From assembly GCF_040833955.1 (NCBI RefSeq), contig NZ_CP162133.1, forward strand, positions 2,440,001-2,504,000: a DNA stretch of 64,000 nt, given 5' to 3'. The stretch's first letter is position 1; each line of letters begins with the position of its first letter. The translations under genes and the position numbers were made by a program. Positions 9,844-19,081 of this stretch are shown here, piece after piece. The notes below the pieces were generated by a model. The model ran no database searches, was not told the origin of the DNA, and saw nothing but the letters and a program-made list of their open reading frames with translations. The stretch comes from Leptospira sp. WS60.C2 (GTDB lineage Bacteria; Spirochaetota; Leptospiria; Leptospirales; Leptospiraceae).

Positions 9844-11007
9844 CAAGATCAATATGTCATTGACATTGGTTCCAGTTGGACCAGTCATTACAAGGGAATC
9901 TACTGACTTTAGCACAGGGTAAGAATTTGAATTTTCCAATTCTTTTTTCGGATCCCAACCCTTGGCTAACATCCTACGAAAAGAATGGTGGGTAACGATC
10001 CCACCTGCTGCATCAGTAGGACCATCGGTTCCATCTGTTCCACCAGATAAAAAGCACCATTGACGGTCAGATTGATGCTGGTTTAAAAGGATAGCAACTC
10101 GTAGTGCTGTTTCTTGGTTTCTTCCACCGACACCATTCCCTAAAACGGGACAAACCATCTCGCCACCTAATAATATAATTTGTCTTTGTTCTGATTCCAA
10201 TGCGGACAAAAATTCTTTTTCAATTAGAAGTGATGTCTCCTCAGATGTTTTGTCCCATGTATCTGAAATTAGCTTAGTTCTATATCCTAACCTTTCAGCC
10301 TCTTGTTTGATTTTTTGAATGGAACGAGTTAAATTTCCTAAAATATAGTAATTTTGACTTGGAAAAGTGGGTCCAGAAGCGATCGTAGCGGGATCATCAC
10401 CTAACACGTCCGAGATCACAAAGGTAAATACTTCCAACCTAGGATTTAAGTGTTGTAAAAGTTTTCCGCCTTTTACTTGAGAGTATTTTTTACGCTCTTT
10501 GTTAATTTCCTGAATCGGTTTTCCACTTCTAAGCAAATCGTTTTGTATTCTGATAAGATCATCTAATGAAATTCCATCGACAGGAATCTCAAATAAACTA
10601 GAACCGCCGCCCGAAAGTAAAACCACCAAACAATCATTTTCTCCTAAAGATATCAGATCTCGCAATACCTCCTCAGAATGAGAAATAGAATTTTGATCTG
10701 GAATTGGATGTGATGCTTCTCTGTATTTCCAAATGGAATCTTCCCCGCTAATCAAAGCTTTCGATGGCAAGTGTCCATACTTCGTCAGGATAAAACCTCT
10801 GTTGATTGGAAAATGATTTGAAAAAGACATGCCCATACAATAAGCCGCCTTCCCCAAAGCGAAGACATAGAGATTCTTCGTACCTTTTTGCAGGGAATCT
10901 ACTACTTCCGGATGTTCCTTATAGAAGGAACGAAACATAAAATTGGGACTTGCGACATCAATCGCTTTTTGAAACAAATCAAGTATGTCTTCTGCAAGGG
11001 TACTCAA
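9820..11007 (-). CDS. Glycerate 2-kinase, MOFRL/GckA family
   Basis: A 395-residue protein of the DUF4147-MOFRL family, which phosphorylates D-glycerate to 2-phosphoglycerate (older annotation: hydroxypyruvate reductase TtuD). Visible family features are the glycine-rich LLSGGGSSLFE, the SQVKGGKL segment, the ISDVLGDDPATIASGPT loop and the C-terminal SGGTDGTDGPTDAAGG of the MOFRL domain. It is cytoplasmic. It begins 2 nt after the membrane flavo-Fe-S gene ends, so they are probably co-transcribed, although no metabolic link is obvious. Confidence 0.88.
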   Translation of the reverse strand: MSTLAEDILDLFQKAIDVASPNFMFRSFYKEHPEVVDSLQKGTKNLYVFALGKAAYCMGMSFSNHFPINRGFILTKYGHLPSKALISGEDSIWKYREASHPIPDQNSISHSEEVLRDLISLGENDCLVVLLSGGGSSLFEIPVDGISLDDLIRIQNDLLRSGKPIQEINKERKKYSQVKGGKLLQHLNPRLEVFTFVISDVLGDDPATIASGPTFPSQNYYILGNLTRSIQKIKQEAERLGYRTKLISDTWDKTSEETSLLIEKEFLSALESEQRQIILLGGEMVCPVLGNGVGGRNQETALRVAILLNQHQSDRQWCFLSGGTDGTDGPTDAAGGIVTHHSFRRMLAKGWDPKKELENSNSYPVLKSVDSLVMTGPTGTNVNDILILLVEGTKS

Positions 11008-11009
11008 AT

Positions 11010-13280
11010 TTAATTCCCAGTTTTTGCCTCTAAGGAATCAATTACCATTTTCTCACCGTTCCATTTACCAAATTGTAAAACATCAGTGGGACAAAGTGAA
11101 ACACAAGCAGAGCATCGCACACACTGTACACTATCCATCGGAATTCCGCGACTCGCATAACTCATCACATCAATGCCTTGGTGGCAATTTTTTGTGCATA
11201 TGTTACAAGAAATACATTTCTTCTTATCGGAGAAAATTCGAAATTGTGAAAATCGTGCATAAATGTGCATAAGAGATGCAAGAGGACAAAACATTCTGCA
11301 CCAGACACGACCTGAATAAAAAAAATACAAGCCTACTCCAACAACACCAGCAAGCCCAATGTCCACTACAATGTCATATATCCATTTGATGGAATCAGCA
11401 ACAAACTCACCAATGACAAGAGATGGCAAAATGGACTTACCAAACACTCCCACAAGTTTTAAAATCGTGAGGATTGCCGCAACGAGCAAGATATATTGAC
11501 CAGTATGCTCCCAATTATATGCCGCACGGGTGTGTGGCATTTTTTGACGGTATTCATCCCCGAGTGTTTCTGCAAGTCCACCACACGAACAAATCCAACC
11601 ACAATAGGCACCTTTCCCATAAAAATAAACCAATAGTGGAATCAAAATAAAACTGAATGAAATTCCATACAGAAGCCAAAAAGTAGTGAGTCCACCGTCG
11701 TATAACACTCCCATACTGAGTGGCCAAGCTAAGATAAAACCATACGCTTTCCAATACGCATCATTTGGAAATACTTGCGTCCTTAAAAAACCATCAGAAT
11801 TTCCTAAATACCCTAACTCACCTAATTTCGGTAATATGATCTCAGGTAATAAAAACAAAAAGAAAACTTGAATCCCAATTAAAGATAAAGTTTGGTAAAA
11901 AATGTATTCTGTTTTTCTTACAAATATCCTGCGAATCCCAAAAATCAAAATTGTGAGGGAATACAAGAATGTATAATGAAAAGAAGGATATTTATTAAAA
12001 AGATGAAATCCAGCGTAAGTAGATATAAAATAAACGGACAGAAAGTAAAGAAAAGCAAATATAAAATAAATTCTTTTCCCTAATTTCCATAAGTCAAATT
12101 TAGATTCTCCCTGTTTCCATAAGAGCAATCCATAGAGAACAAAACTGATGACAGACAGTATCGCCGAAACAGAAGCAAGAAGAGAAAACCAGAAAGGTCC
12201 ATAAAATGATGCCTTCCCAAAATAAGCAGTGGTAGCAAAAGATACTAGTGCAGTCAGTCCAATCCAATCTAATGCATTTTTTTCATTTTGTAACTTAATT
12301 CCAATTTTCTTAAAAAATCCTATTGGAGGTAATGTTCCAATCAATATGTAAACGGAATCGGCATTGAGTTTACTGGCCGATTGTTTATTTTTTACAAATA
12401 CCGTGGATGAGGTGATCTCTGTTAGTTCGGATTGGAAACGAATCTTGATCTTCCCTTTCGTTTCCAAGTCGTGAATGAGATTTTTATTTTCCGACTTTGC
12501 TTTGTTAAATTCTTCACCCCTGTGTATGATGGTAATTTCCTTAGCATAGGAAGAACAAAGAATCGCAGACTCTAAGGCTGTATCTCCACCACCTACAATC
12601 ACAATTGATTTACCCATAGTCTCTTTTGGGTCAATCAATCGATAAAACACATGTTCAGAAGTTTCCCCTTTGATTCCTAATGTTTTTGGATCTCCCGATT
12701 TGCCCATGGCGATGACAACTGAATTGGTATGGAATTTGGATCCCGACTCCGTTTCCAATACATAACCAATCGAATCTTTTTTGATTTGAATAACACGTTG
12801 GTTTGTTTCCAAATTGATGGGATTCTTCTTCAAAATTTGATTGAGTTCCGCTAGTAAATTTTCCTTGGTTGTATCAACAATGCGGACTGCAGAAGAACTT
12901 TCGAAACCTTTGGGTTCTGCAAAGATTGGTTTTTGGTTCGGATAACTTTGTATCGTTTGAAAAGGAAGGTTCGACTCTAAAACTAAGTATTTTTTACCCA
13001 GGCGTTTTGCTTCCAAAGCACAAGAGACTCCAGCGGGCCCTCCACCAATGATCACCACGTCCAATCGATCATTTTCAAGTTTTGGAATGTATTTCCAAAC
13101 TTGAACTCCACTCTCTGTCGCCATTTTTAATAGTGGAACACCCGTTAAATCACCAATCACAAAAACATTGGGTAAATTGGTTTCATACGTGTCAGAGATT
13201 TCAGGATATACTTCAACAGAACCAGTAGGAGCAGAGTTTCTCAACCAATCAAAATAGAATTTAGGCCACATAACATTCAT
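11010..13280 (-). CDS. Fusion of flavoprotein reductase, NapH-like membrane domain and 2x[4Fe-4S]
   Basis: A 756-residue multidomain redox protein. Residues about 50-340 resemble a thioredoxin-reductase or YpdA-type flavoprotein, with VVIIGGGPAGVS for FAD and SIVIVGGGDTALES for NAD(P)H, but no CxxC active site. The C-terminal FAD motif usual in this fold (NVFxxGD) is missing after the NAD domain and instead occurs at the extreme N-terminus as NVFVIGDLTGVPLLK (about residues 38-52). About ten membrane helices follow, with NapH/CcoG-like YCGWICSCGG and WCRMFCPLAS. Two CxxCxxCxxxC ferredoxin motifs end the protein. I infer electron transfer from NAD(P)H through FAD and Fe-S clusters across or along the membrane. 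Confidence 0.8.
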   Translation of the reverse strand: MNVMWPKFYFDWLRNSAPTGSVEVYPEISDTYETNLPNVFVIGDLTGVPLLKMATESGVQVWKYIPKLENDRLDVVIIGGGPAGVSCALEAKRLGKKYLVLESNLPFQTIQSYPNQKPIFAEPKGFESSSAVRIVDTTKENLLAELNQILKKNPINLETNQRVIQIKKDSIGYVLETESGSKFHTNSVVIAMGKSGDPKTLGIKGETSEHVFYRLIDPKETMGKSIVIVGGGDTALESAILCSSYAKEITIIHRGEEFNKAKSENKNLIHDLETKGKIKIRFQSELTEITSSTVFVKNKQSASKLNADSVYILIGTLPPIGFFKKIGIKLQNEKNALDWIGLTALVSFATTAYFGKASFYGPFWFSLLASVSAILSVISFVLYGLLLWKQGESKFDLWKLGKRIYFIFAFLYFLSVYFISTYAGFHLFNKYPSFHYTFLYSLTILIFGIRRIFVRKTEYIFYQTLSLIGIQVFFLFLLPEIILPKLGELGYLGNSDGFLRTQVFPNDAYWKAYGFILAWPLSMGVLYDGGLTTFWLLYGISFSFILIPLLVYFYGKGAYCGWICSCGGLAETLGDEYRQKMPHTRAAYNWEHTGQYILLVAAILTILKLVGVFGKSILPSLVIGEFVADSIKWIYDIVVDIGLAGVVGVGLYFFYSGRVWCRMFCPLASLMHIYARFSQFRIFSDKKKCISCNICTKNCHQGIDVMSYASRGIPMDSVQCVRCSACVSLCPTDVLQFGKWNGEKMVIDSLEAKTGN

Positions 13281-13307
13281 TGGACTTCCCCAATTGAAAA
13301 AAAGAAA

Positions 13308-14618
13308 CTAATTTAAAACTACACTTGGTAATTGAATTAAGATTTTTGTGCCCTGGTGGACTCTGCTCTTAATTTGCATCCTCCCACCTTGGTTCTTTAG
13401 CATTTCCATACAGACCAATAATCCTAATCCTGTCCCTTTCTCTCCTTGGGTTCCAAAAGAGGTAGGAAATGGTTTTCCTTCATCAATTTGTTTGATTTGA
13501 TCCACTGTCATGCCAATCCCTAAATCAGAAATGCACAGTTCTACATAGTTTCCATTTTGTTTTGCCTCAATCGAAACAGAACCATTTGGATGAGAAAACT
13601 TGATTGCATTCGATAATAAATTACGAATAACAGTGCTGATCATTCTTTCATCACAATACACTTGCATTTGATTTGGGATCTGCACTTGCCACTGAATCCC
13701 TTTATCTGTTGCTTGCAGTTCTAAGATTTCCTTCGCATTGTCTATGACGTGATGTAAGTTTAAACTCTCTAATTGTGAGGTAATATTTTTGGATTCATTT
13801 CTGACCCAATCGAGTAAATTCTCAAGAACCAAAAAAGATTGGTTTGTGCTTTTTTTTAATTCTTTTAGCGCAATTAATAATTCCTCTTTTTCGGTTACGG
13901 ATTCTGTTAAATAACCCAGAAAAGAATTCATGGTTCCGATCGGACCTTTTAAGTCATGTGCTAGGATGGAAAAGATCCTATCTTTATGTTCGTTGGTTCG
14001 AATCATTTCTTTTTGGATTCGATTGGTGTTCCGTAAAAAATAAAACATAATGAGAGCCACAAAGAAAATGCAAGAAACCACAGAATTGATTCGAAATAAT
14101 TCTTGAACGAAGGGGTCATACAACAAAGTTCCTTCGATAAAATTTCCTGGAGTTCCAAAGAACTCAAACCAAATGTAAAATAAATTATTTAAAACAAAGA
14201 CAAATAGAATCCAAAATTTCTCTTCGTAGGAAAACAAAACAAAAGGTGCAAGTGCAAACACCAAAAAGTAATAATAGAACCCGCATGAATTGCCAAAACT
14301 AATGAGCGAAACAAACACTAATGGAACAGAAATTGTAAAAATCAAAACAATTCTCGCAATGGAATACTTAGCTTTGAGATTTAAAAATAATGCGCAGGAA
14401 AGAGAAACTATCACGAACAAATGAATGATGTTCATGATCCTAACATTCGGAGCACCCACGATCAAAAAGAGAATAGAATATTGAATGTTGGAAAAAATAC
14501 CAAGAATGGCGACCAAGTTGGCCAATTGAACTCTAACAGAAGTTTGCAGATCCAATTGATTATTGATTCCTAAGTTTAGTAGAAACCGCAATCCAATTTG
14601 ATTCAAAACAAATTTCAT
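13308..14618 (-). CDS. Membrane sensor histidine kinase
   Basis: A 436-residue kinase. About six to seven hydrophobic helices (residues 25-205) form an N-terminal membrane sensor without a large periplasmic loop. HisKA carries ILAHDLKGPIG with His221. The HATPase domain has NLLSNAIKFSHP (N box), SDLGIGM (G1) and GTGLGL (G2). Its start overlaps the stop of the upstream DISM-SpoIIE gene by 4 nt (ATGA), so the two are translationally coupled and probably work together. No cognate response regulator is adjacent. Confidence 0.88.
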   Translation of the reverse strand: MKFVLNQIGLRFLLNLGINNQLDLQTSVRVQLANLVAILGIFSNIQYSILFLIVGAPNVRIMNIIHLFVIVSLSCALFLNLKAKYSIARIVLIFTISVPLVFVSLISFGNSCGFYYYFLVFALAPFVLFSYEEKFWILFVFVLNNLFYIWFEFFGTPGNFIEGTLLYDPFVQELFRINSVVSCIFFVALIMFYFLRNTNRIQKEMIRTNEHKDRIFSILAHDLKGPIGTMNSFLGYLTESVTEKEELLIALKELKKSTNQSFLVLENLLDWVRNESKNITSQLESLNLHHVIDNAKEILELQATDKGIQWQVQIPNQMQVYCDERMISTVIRNLLSNAIKFSHPNGSVSIEAKQNGNYVELCISDLGIGMTVDQIKQIDEGKPFPTSFGTQGEKGTGLGLLVCMEMLKNQGGRMQIKSRVHQGTKILIQLPSVVLN

Positions 14619-16504
14619 AGGAAGTCGATCGTAAAGTAAGTTACATCATCTGACAACCGAAAAGCGAATTTTTTGATTTCCTTTCTGATTTTTTCATTTA
14701 AATCCTTAGGTCCGAGAGACATTCCTTCCATTAACTGGGAACGTAATCGTATTTCTCCGAACATTTCTTTCTCCCTGTTATGGCTTTCTGTAATTCCATC
14801 GGTATAAAAAAAGTAACGATCCCCTGATAACAAAGGAGATGTAAATGTTTCCAATTGCACATCTTTTTTCCAACCCATAATGGGACCGCGACCAGTGAGC
14901 GCTTCCAATGTATGATTGTTTCGATTGATGTGAAAGGGACTTGGATGGCCCATCACTGAGTAATGAAAAAGTTCGTTTTTTAAATCAAAATGACACGCAA
15001 CAGCCGTTATATAATTCTTTTCCACTACTGGTAACATTTTTAAATTCAATTCATTCAAAAATAGAGATGGATCTTTGATTTTTGGAGCAATTTCCAAAAA
15101 ATTTACTTTTAACATACTGGCAATGAGAGCGGCTGCAATCCCATGTCCCAACACATCACATAACAAAAAAGTTAACGATCCATCTTCATGAATACAATAA
15201 TCAAAATAATCCCCGCCTATTTTTTCCATGGGCATAAAAGTGGAGGCGACATGCAATCTTTCATATTCAAACTCCATTGGCGGAATTAGTTTGGATTGAA
15301 GACTTGCTGCCATAATCAAATCATCATGTAGAAGTTTATATTGTTTTTGGAGCTCTTGAGTCCTTAGAGTGACAATCATTTCCAGAGATTCATTTAAGTT
15401 TCGTAATTCCTTCTTCGTTCTGGCACTTTGTAAGGCGATAGCGAGAACCCCTGAAAACAAAAACATAAGTATCCCATATTGTGTTAAATATGCATTTTGC
15501 CCTGTTAGGACATCTGTTAAAACATCAGCGATTCCAAAAAGTGTGGCAAGCAGTGCGCCTAGTGAAACAACAATTGCTTCCGATGATTTTTTATAATTTT
15601 TTGCAAGAAGTTCAATTAAGATTGGCACTTTAATGGCAAGTAAAATGTACCAAACATACACGAAATAAAATCGAACATCAGGATTTAACTCTAACAACTG
15701 AATGAGAGCCAAAATTGTATCGAATAAAAAAGTAAGGAATGCAATTTTGGTTATCCTTCGCTCAAATAAAGTATGAACGAATAACATAATAAAAACTGGG
15801 AAAATAAACTGACAAAAAAATAACAACCTAACCAAGATTTCAGGATTAATCCCTAAAAAATGGATTTTGTTGAGCGCAGGTAACCTCCAACAAACAAAAA
15901 AAATCGCAGTTCCAGCTAGGTACAATCCTGATTTAGAAGAACGATTTAACGCATAACCAATCGCTTGTTGCAAAAAAATTCCAAAGAATAAAGCCGCCAT
16001 TACAATTTGATTTACGTCTTCATAAATCATTTTGTCTTTGATTTCATTTTGAGAACCAAAGATTGGAACAGAGCGGAACAAACCACATCGAAATTGAGTT
16101 TCATTACATTCAATCTCGACTTCCAAATGATTGTCACCTAATACCAGATAGGAATTTGGGATCTCATAATATCTCACTTTGTGCCAATACGCATAATAAT
16201 GAGGAGACATACTTCCTGTGGATCCGATTCGATTTCCATTCCAGGATGTTACATCAGCGGAGTGAACTCTATCTAGATAAACAGCAACAGACTCATCTGG
16301 AATGTTTTTGATTGGAATTGTGATATGGTATTTACCTCGAAGTGGAACTTGATATCCTTGTTCGATCAAAGGGACCCCTACTTCTACTTTTTTAGAAATG
16401 GTTTCTCCCGATTGTTGGAAGGTCCAACCCGAACCCAGTGTGATCACTTCTGCAGAGAGAGAATATGTAAGTAAAATAAAAGGTAAAATAAACTTCATGA
16501 TCAT
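14615..16504 (-). CDS. 7TMR-DISM receptor with SpoIIE/PP2C phosphatase output
   Basis: A 629-residue protein. A signal peptide (about 1-18) leads into a beta-sandwich, galactose-binding-like extracytoplasmic region (about 25-155). Seven membrane helices (about 165-370), a coiled linker and a SpoIIE-type PP2C phosphatase follow. The phosphatase motifs are KIGGDYFDY, CDVLGHGIAAA, VMGHPSP and FFYTDGITES. Architecture matches the gene at 1.1 kb, but the sensor domain differs. Two ATGs in the same frame are available (MIMK). It overlaps the downstream histidine kinase by 4 nt, suggesting a combined phosphatase/kinase signalling unit. Confidence 0.87.
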   Translation of the reverse strand: MIMKFILPFILLTYSLSAEVITLGSGWTFQQSGETISKKVEVGVPLIEQGYQVPLRGKYHITIPIKNIPDESVAVYLDRVHSADVTSWNGNRIGSTGSMSPHYYAYWHKVRYYEIPNSYLVLGDNHLEVEIECNETQFRCGLFRSVPIFGSQNEIKDKMIYEDVNQIVMAALFFGIFLQQAIGYALNRSSKSGLYLAGTAIFFVCWRLPALNKIHFLGINPEILVRLLFFCQFIFPVFIMLFVHTLFERRITKIAFLTFLFDTILALIQLLELNPDVRFYFVYVWYILLAIKVPILIELLAKNYKKSSEAIVVSLGALLATLFGIADVLTDVLTGQNAYLTQYGILMFLFSGVLAIALQSARTKKELRNLNESLEMIVTLRTQELQKQYKLLHDDLIMAASLQSKLIPPMEFEYERLHVASTFMPMEKIGGDYFDYCIHEDGSLTFLLCDVLGHGIAAALIASMLKVNFLEIAPKIKDPSLFLNELNLKMLPVVEKNYITAVACHFDLKNELFHYSVMGHPSPFHINRNNHTLEALTGRGPIMGWKKDVQLETFTSPLLSGDRYFFYTDGITESHNREKEMFGEIRLRSQLMEGMSLGPKDLNEKIRKEIKKFAFRLSDDVTYFTIDFL

Positions 16505-16748
16505 TTGGTACTAAATGAGGGAACCACTCACAAGAAAACCTGGGAAAATGGTATGATTTGGTTTAAGATCCAATTGAGACAACCATAGCAAAAACAAATA
16601 GGAAAACCAGCTCGAGAACACCGAAAGGATTAAAGACCTGTTTCTAAGTTGTGCAAGGATTTTTTGAAAATCGAGATTCCCTGGCGTACCGATTGAGGCT
16701 TGCACTACGAACTTGCGAAAAAAAAAGATTTTTGGTTCTTCATAGGTT

Positions 16749-16763
16749 TTAGACTTAGTCTAA
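16749..16763. promoter_or_regulatory. PerR box upstream of perR
   Basis: TTAGACTTAGTCTAA is a perfect 7-1-7 palindrome, the layout of Fur/PerR boxes, and lies 40 nt before the perR ATG. It shares the pattern TTAGA-N5-TCTAA with the two palindromes before katG in this window. I infer PerR autoregulation. Confidence 0.75.
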
Positions 16764-16803
16764 TTATTGACAAAATTACTGTTTGGGAAAAAGTGCAAAG
16801 GGA

Positions 16804-17232
16804 ATGGATCTCAGTTACCAAAAAACAAAGGAACTCTTGGAATCTCATGGAATCCGGCCTACGTCACAACGCTTGGAAATGGCCCACCTCCTCCTCGAGA
16901 AGCACCAACATTTGTTTGCGGAGGAAGTTTTTCAACTCGTGAATACCCATTTCCCTCATGCCTCGAGAGCTACCATTTTCAACAACCTCAAACTGTTTGC
17001 AGAAAAAGGACTTTTGGGAACTCTCGAATTAAAATCAGGCGTCACTCATTTCGACTCCAATACGAACACACACCATCACGCACTCAATGAAAATTCTGGA
17101 GAGATTGTCGATATCGAATTGAATCAATCTTTAGAAAAGACAGTTTTAGCCGAACTCAAACGTAGTTACTTTGAAAAAACTGGCAAAGAATTAGATCAGG
17201 CAAAATTAGTCATCACGCTTAGAGGGAAATAA
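16804..17232 (+). CDS. perR: Peroxide-responsive repressor PerR (Fur family)
   Basis: A 142-residue Fur-family regulator. The winged helix contains ASRATIFNNLKLF as the recognition region. Its putative regulatory metal ligands line up with Bacillus PerR: His36, Asp84, His90, His92 and Asp103. The CxxC structural zinc motifs of many Fur proteins are absent, as I recall for Leptospira interrogans PerR. PerR senses peroxide by metal-catalysed oxidation of a histidine and then leaves DNA. I chose ATG 16804 because it gives the expected length; an in-frame TTG at 16783 would add seven residues. A 7-1-7 box lies upstream and matching boxes precede katG at 41.8 kb, so PerR probably controls both. 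Confidence 0.88.
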   Translation: MDLSYQKTKELLESHGIRPTSQRLEMAHLLLEKHQHLFAEEVFQLVNTHFPHASRATIFNNLKLFAEKGLLGTLELKSGVTHFDSNTNTHHHALNENSGEIVDIELNQSLEKTVLAELKRSYFEKTGKELDQAKLVITLRGK

Positions 17233-17240
17233 ATCCCCCT

Positions 17241-17280
17241 AAGCCAAAGAACCAAAAACAATCGGTTGGCTTTATTTTTT
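17241..17280 (+). terminator. Rho-independent terminator after perR
   Basis: The arms AAGCCAA and TTGGCTT are followed by TATTTTTT. An alternative inner pairing of AACC with GGTT is possible. It lies 9 nt past the perR stop and runs into the convergent lipoprotein stop. Confidence 0.75.
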
Positions 17281-17643
17281 AACTTTGTCTTTGTATTTAA
17301 TTGCTAAAGCAGAAGCATTCCAAATCACTCGATTCCATACCACAAGTAAGATACTTTTTTGTCTTAATTCAAAACGATAATTGATGATATCATCCCCACC
17401 TTTCTCTCTCGCTTGTTTTAACAAATCGCTGTAACCTGTTTCACCAGTTAACACAAGTAAGAACCAAGACACATACTCACCTTGTGTTTCAACAGGTCCG
17501 ATGATTTGATAATCATCAGAATTCATTACATACTGCGTCATATTGGCCGCAAGTCCTGGACTACGTAATTCCGTATAAACACAGTTCCCAAGCAATGAAC
17601 CAACTAACAAGAGTGGTAACATACGAAGTAAAATCGTTTTCAT
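17272..17643 (-). CDS. TRL-like small lipoprotein
   Basis: A 123-residue predicted lipoprotein starting MKTILLRM, with an AGAGG ribosome site just upstream; a longer in-frame extension to 17721 has no better start. The signal peptide ends in the lipobox LLGNC, with Asn before the cysteine, a relaxed form common in spirochaetes. The mature part resembles the TRL (tRNA-associated locus) family, with VETQGEY and GGDDIINYRFE segments. No enzymatic motif is seen. It is convergent with perR. Confidence 0.7.
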   Translation of the reverse strand: MKTILLRMLPLLLVGSLLGNCVYTELRSPGLAANMTQYVMNSDDYQIIGPVETQGEYVSWFLLVLTGETGYSDLLKQAREKGGDDIINYRFELRQKSILLVVWNRVIWNASALAIKYKDKVKK

Positions 17644-17748
17644 TTCGAACCTCTTTTCTTTAGAATTCATTTTTTTAACGGATTTCAAAAAAGAGTCAAT
17701 AAAAAAGAGAAGATTTTTCAAAAGAACCAGATATCTTTAGAGCCAAAG

Positions 17749-18726
17749 ATGAAACCACTTTATCCATCCATCGCAATTTGTGGCATTGGATCTGTCACAG
17801 TGACCATAATTCATGCCTTTCACCAAAACAATGTTCCGTTCAAAGTCCTTTGTAAAGATTTGACTCGATTGGAATGGTTACAAAAAAATCCAATTCAATT
17901 CCAAGGTCCAAATGGCAAAACCACCACGATCCGCCTTACAAATCATTTACTCTTATTATCCGATACAAAAAAAACGTATGACTATATCATCCTGGGATGC
18001 AAAAATCAGATTTTACCAGAGTACGTTAACATCACCAAACAATATTTAAAACCAGAAGGGAAATGGATCCTGATTCAAAATGGATTGCCGGAAGGACAAT
18101 TTTTTTCGCTCAAAAATCAAATCATCGGTGGAGTTGTTGGGTGGAATACGCAAACGTTAGAGGATGGATCCTACTTCCAATCCAATCATGGAAGTTTGGT
18201 TTTAGGAGAATCCAACAAAAACAAACTTGAGCCATTTTGGAAAACATATCTAGAGCCTTGGATTTCGGTTGTACTCACAGAAGATCTTTTGGGTTACCGA
18301 TGGCATAAACTCGGAATCAATTCGATTATCAATGGTCTGGCAGCATCGAAACAAATGAGTTTAGGTGAGTTATTTCTCAAAAAATCAGGTAGAATGGAAG
18401 CGATTCAAATCCTTTCAGAAATCAAACACATCATGCAAAAGCTGAATATAAAGGAACAAGTAGTTCCCGGATCTTTCCCCATACAAAAATTAGGTGATGG
18501 AGATGGTGCTTTACCTTTATGGCTAAGGCATTTGATTCTTTTTTTTCTTGGTATCAAATACTTTAAAATCAGAACGTCAATGGTTCAAGATTTAGACCAG
18601 AAACGAAAAACTGAAATTAATTTTATCAATGGAGAAGTCGTGCGAGTTGCCAAAGAAAATGGTATTTTAGTTCCCGCAAATGAAACGGTCGTGGAAAAAG
18701 TTTTACGGATAGAAACGAGTTTCTAA
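17749..18726 (+). CDS. Ketopantoate reductase family protein (ApbA/PanE-like)
   Basis: A 325-residue Rossmann-fold protein. It starts with a nucleotide-binding ICGIGSVTV (a loose GxGxxG), followed by a family-typical QNGL segment at about residue 119. The C-terminal helical domain contains KLGINSIINGLAA, which matches the KxxxN and NxxxA pattern of PanE. PanE reduces 2-dehydropantoate to pantoate with NADPH in coenzyme A synthesis. The second glycine of the dinucleotide motif is followed by Ser-Val, and no other pantothenate gene is near. True PanE function is therefore plausible but not certain. Confidence 0.75.
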   Translation: MKPLYPSIAICGIGSVTVTIIHAFHQNNVPFKVLCKDLTRLEWLQKNPIQFQGPNGKTTTIRLTNHLLLLSDTKKTYDYIILGCKNQILPEYVNITKQYLKPEGKWILIQNGLPEGQFFSLKNQIIGGVVGWNTQTLEDGSYFQSNHGSLVLGESNKNKLEPFWKTYLEPWISVVLTEDLLGYRWHKLGINSIINGLAASKQMSLGELFLKKSGRMEAIQILSEIKHIMQKLNIKEQVVPGSFPIQKLGDGDGALPLWLRHLILFFLGIKYFKIRTSMVQDLDQKRKTEINFINGEVVRVAKENGILVPANETVVEKVLRIETSF

Positions 18727-18745
18727 ACGAAATAAAAAGTTCGTT

Positions 18746-19069
18746 TCACTTTCCGAGTTTTAAAAGTTCTGATATCGAATGGTTTGCTTCTAAGGGATGG
18801 CGTAGTTTTTGCTCTGTTTGGATGATGTACTGATTCCTTCTTCCATCCTTACTCTTTTGTAAAATTGATGCATCTACCAAATCTTTTACAATGGTTTGCA
18901 CGGCCCTCTCTGTGATTCCAACCAGTACGGCCACATCTTTCAAACGCATTTCTGGATCTTTACTTAAACAAATTAAGACATGGGAATGATTCGAGAGAAA
19001 CGTCCATTGAGCGACTTTTTTGGAAGTTTCTTTTGGTTTACGCTTAAGTTCTTTCGTCATTCGATTCAA
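18746..19069 (-). CDS. Small winged-helix transcriptional regulator
   Basis: A 107-residue protein with a MarR/GntR-like helix-turn-helix at about residues 38-75 (MRLKDVAVLVGITERAVQTIVKDLVDA) followed by a wing (KSKDGRRNQYII). The tail LRHPLEANHSISELLKL is common in small spirochaetal and proteobacterial HTH proteins. No ligand domain is present. Its start is 12 nt after the DoxX-like gene stop, so they are likely co-transcribed and it may regulate that gene. An alternative start lies 3 codons in (MTKEL). Confidence 0.75.
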   Translation of the reverse strand: MNRMTKELKRKPKETSKKVAQWTFLSNHSHVLICLSKDPEMRLKDVAVLVGITERAVQTIVKDLVDASILQKSKDGRRNQYIIQTEQKLRHPLEANHSISELLKLGK

Positions 19070-19081
19070 AACCTTGGTTTT

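Noticed and set aside
16511..16705. Open frame of 64 codons upstream of the DISM-SpoIIE gene
   Set aside because: No ribosome site, no recognisable sequence; it lies in the leader between two divergent genes.
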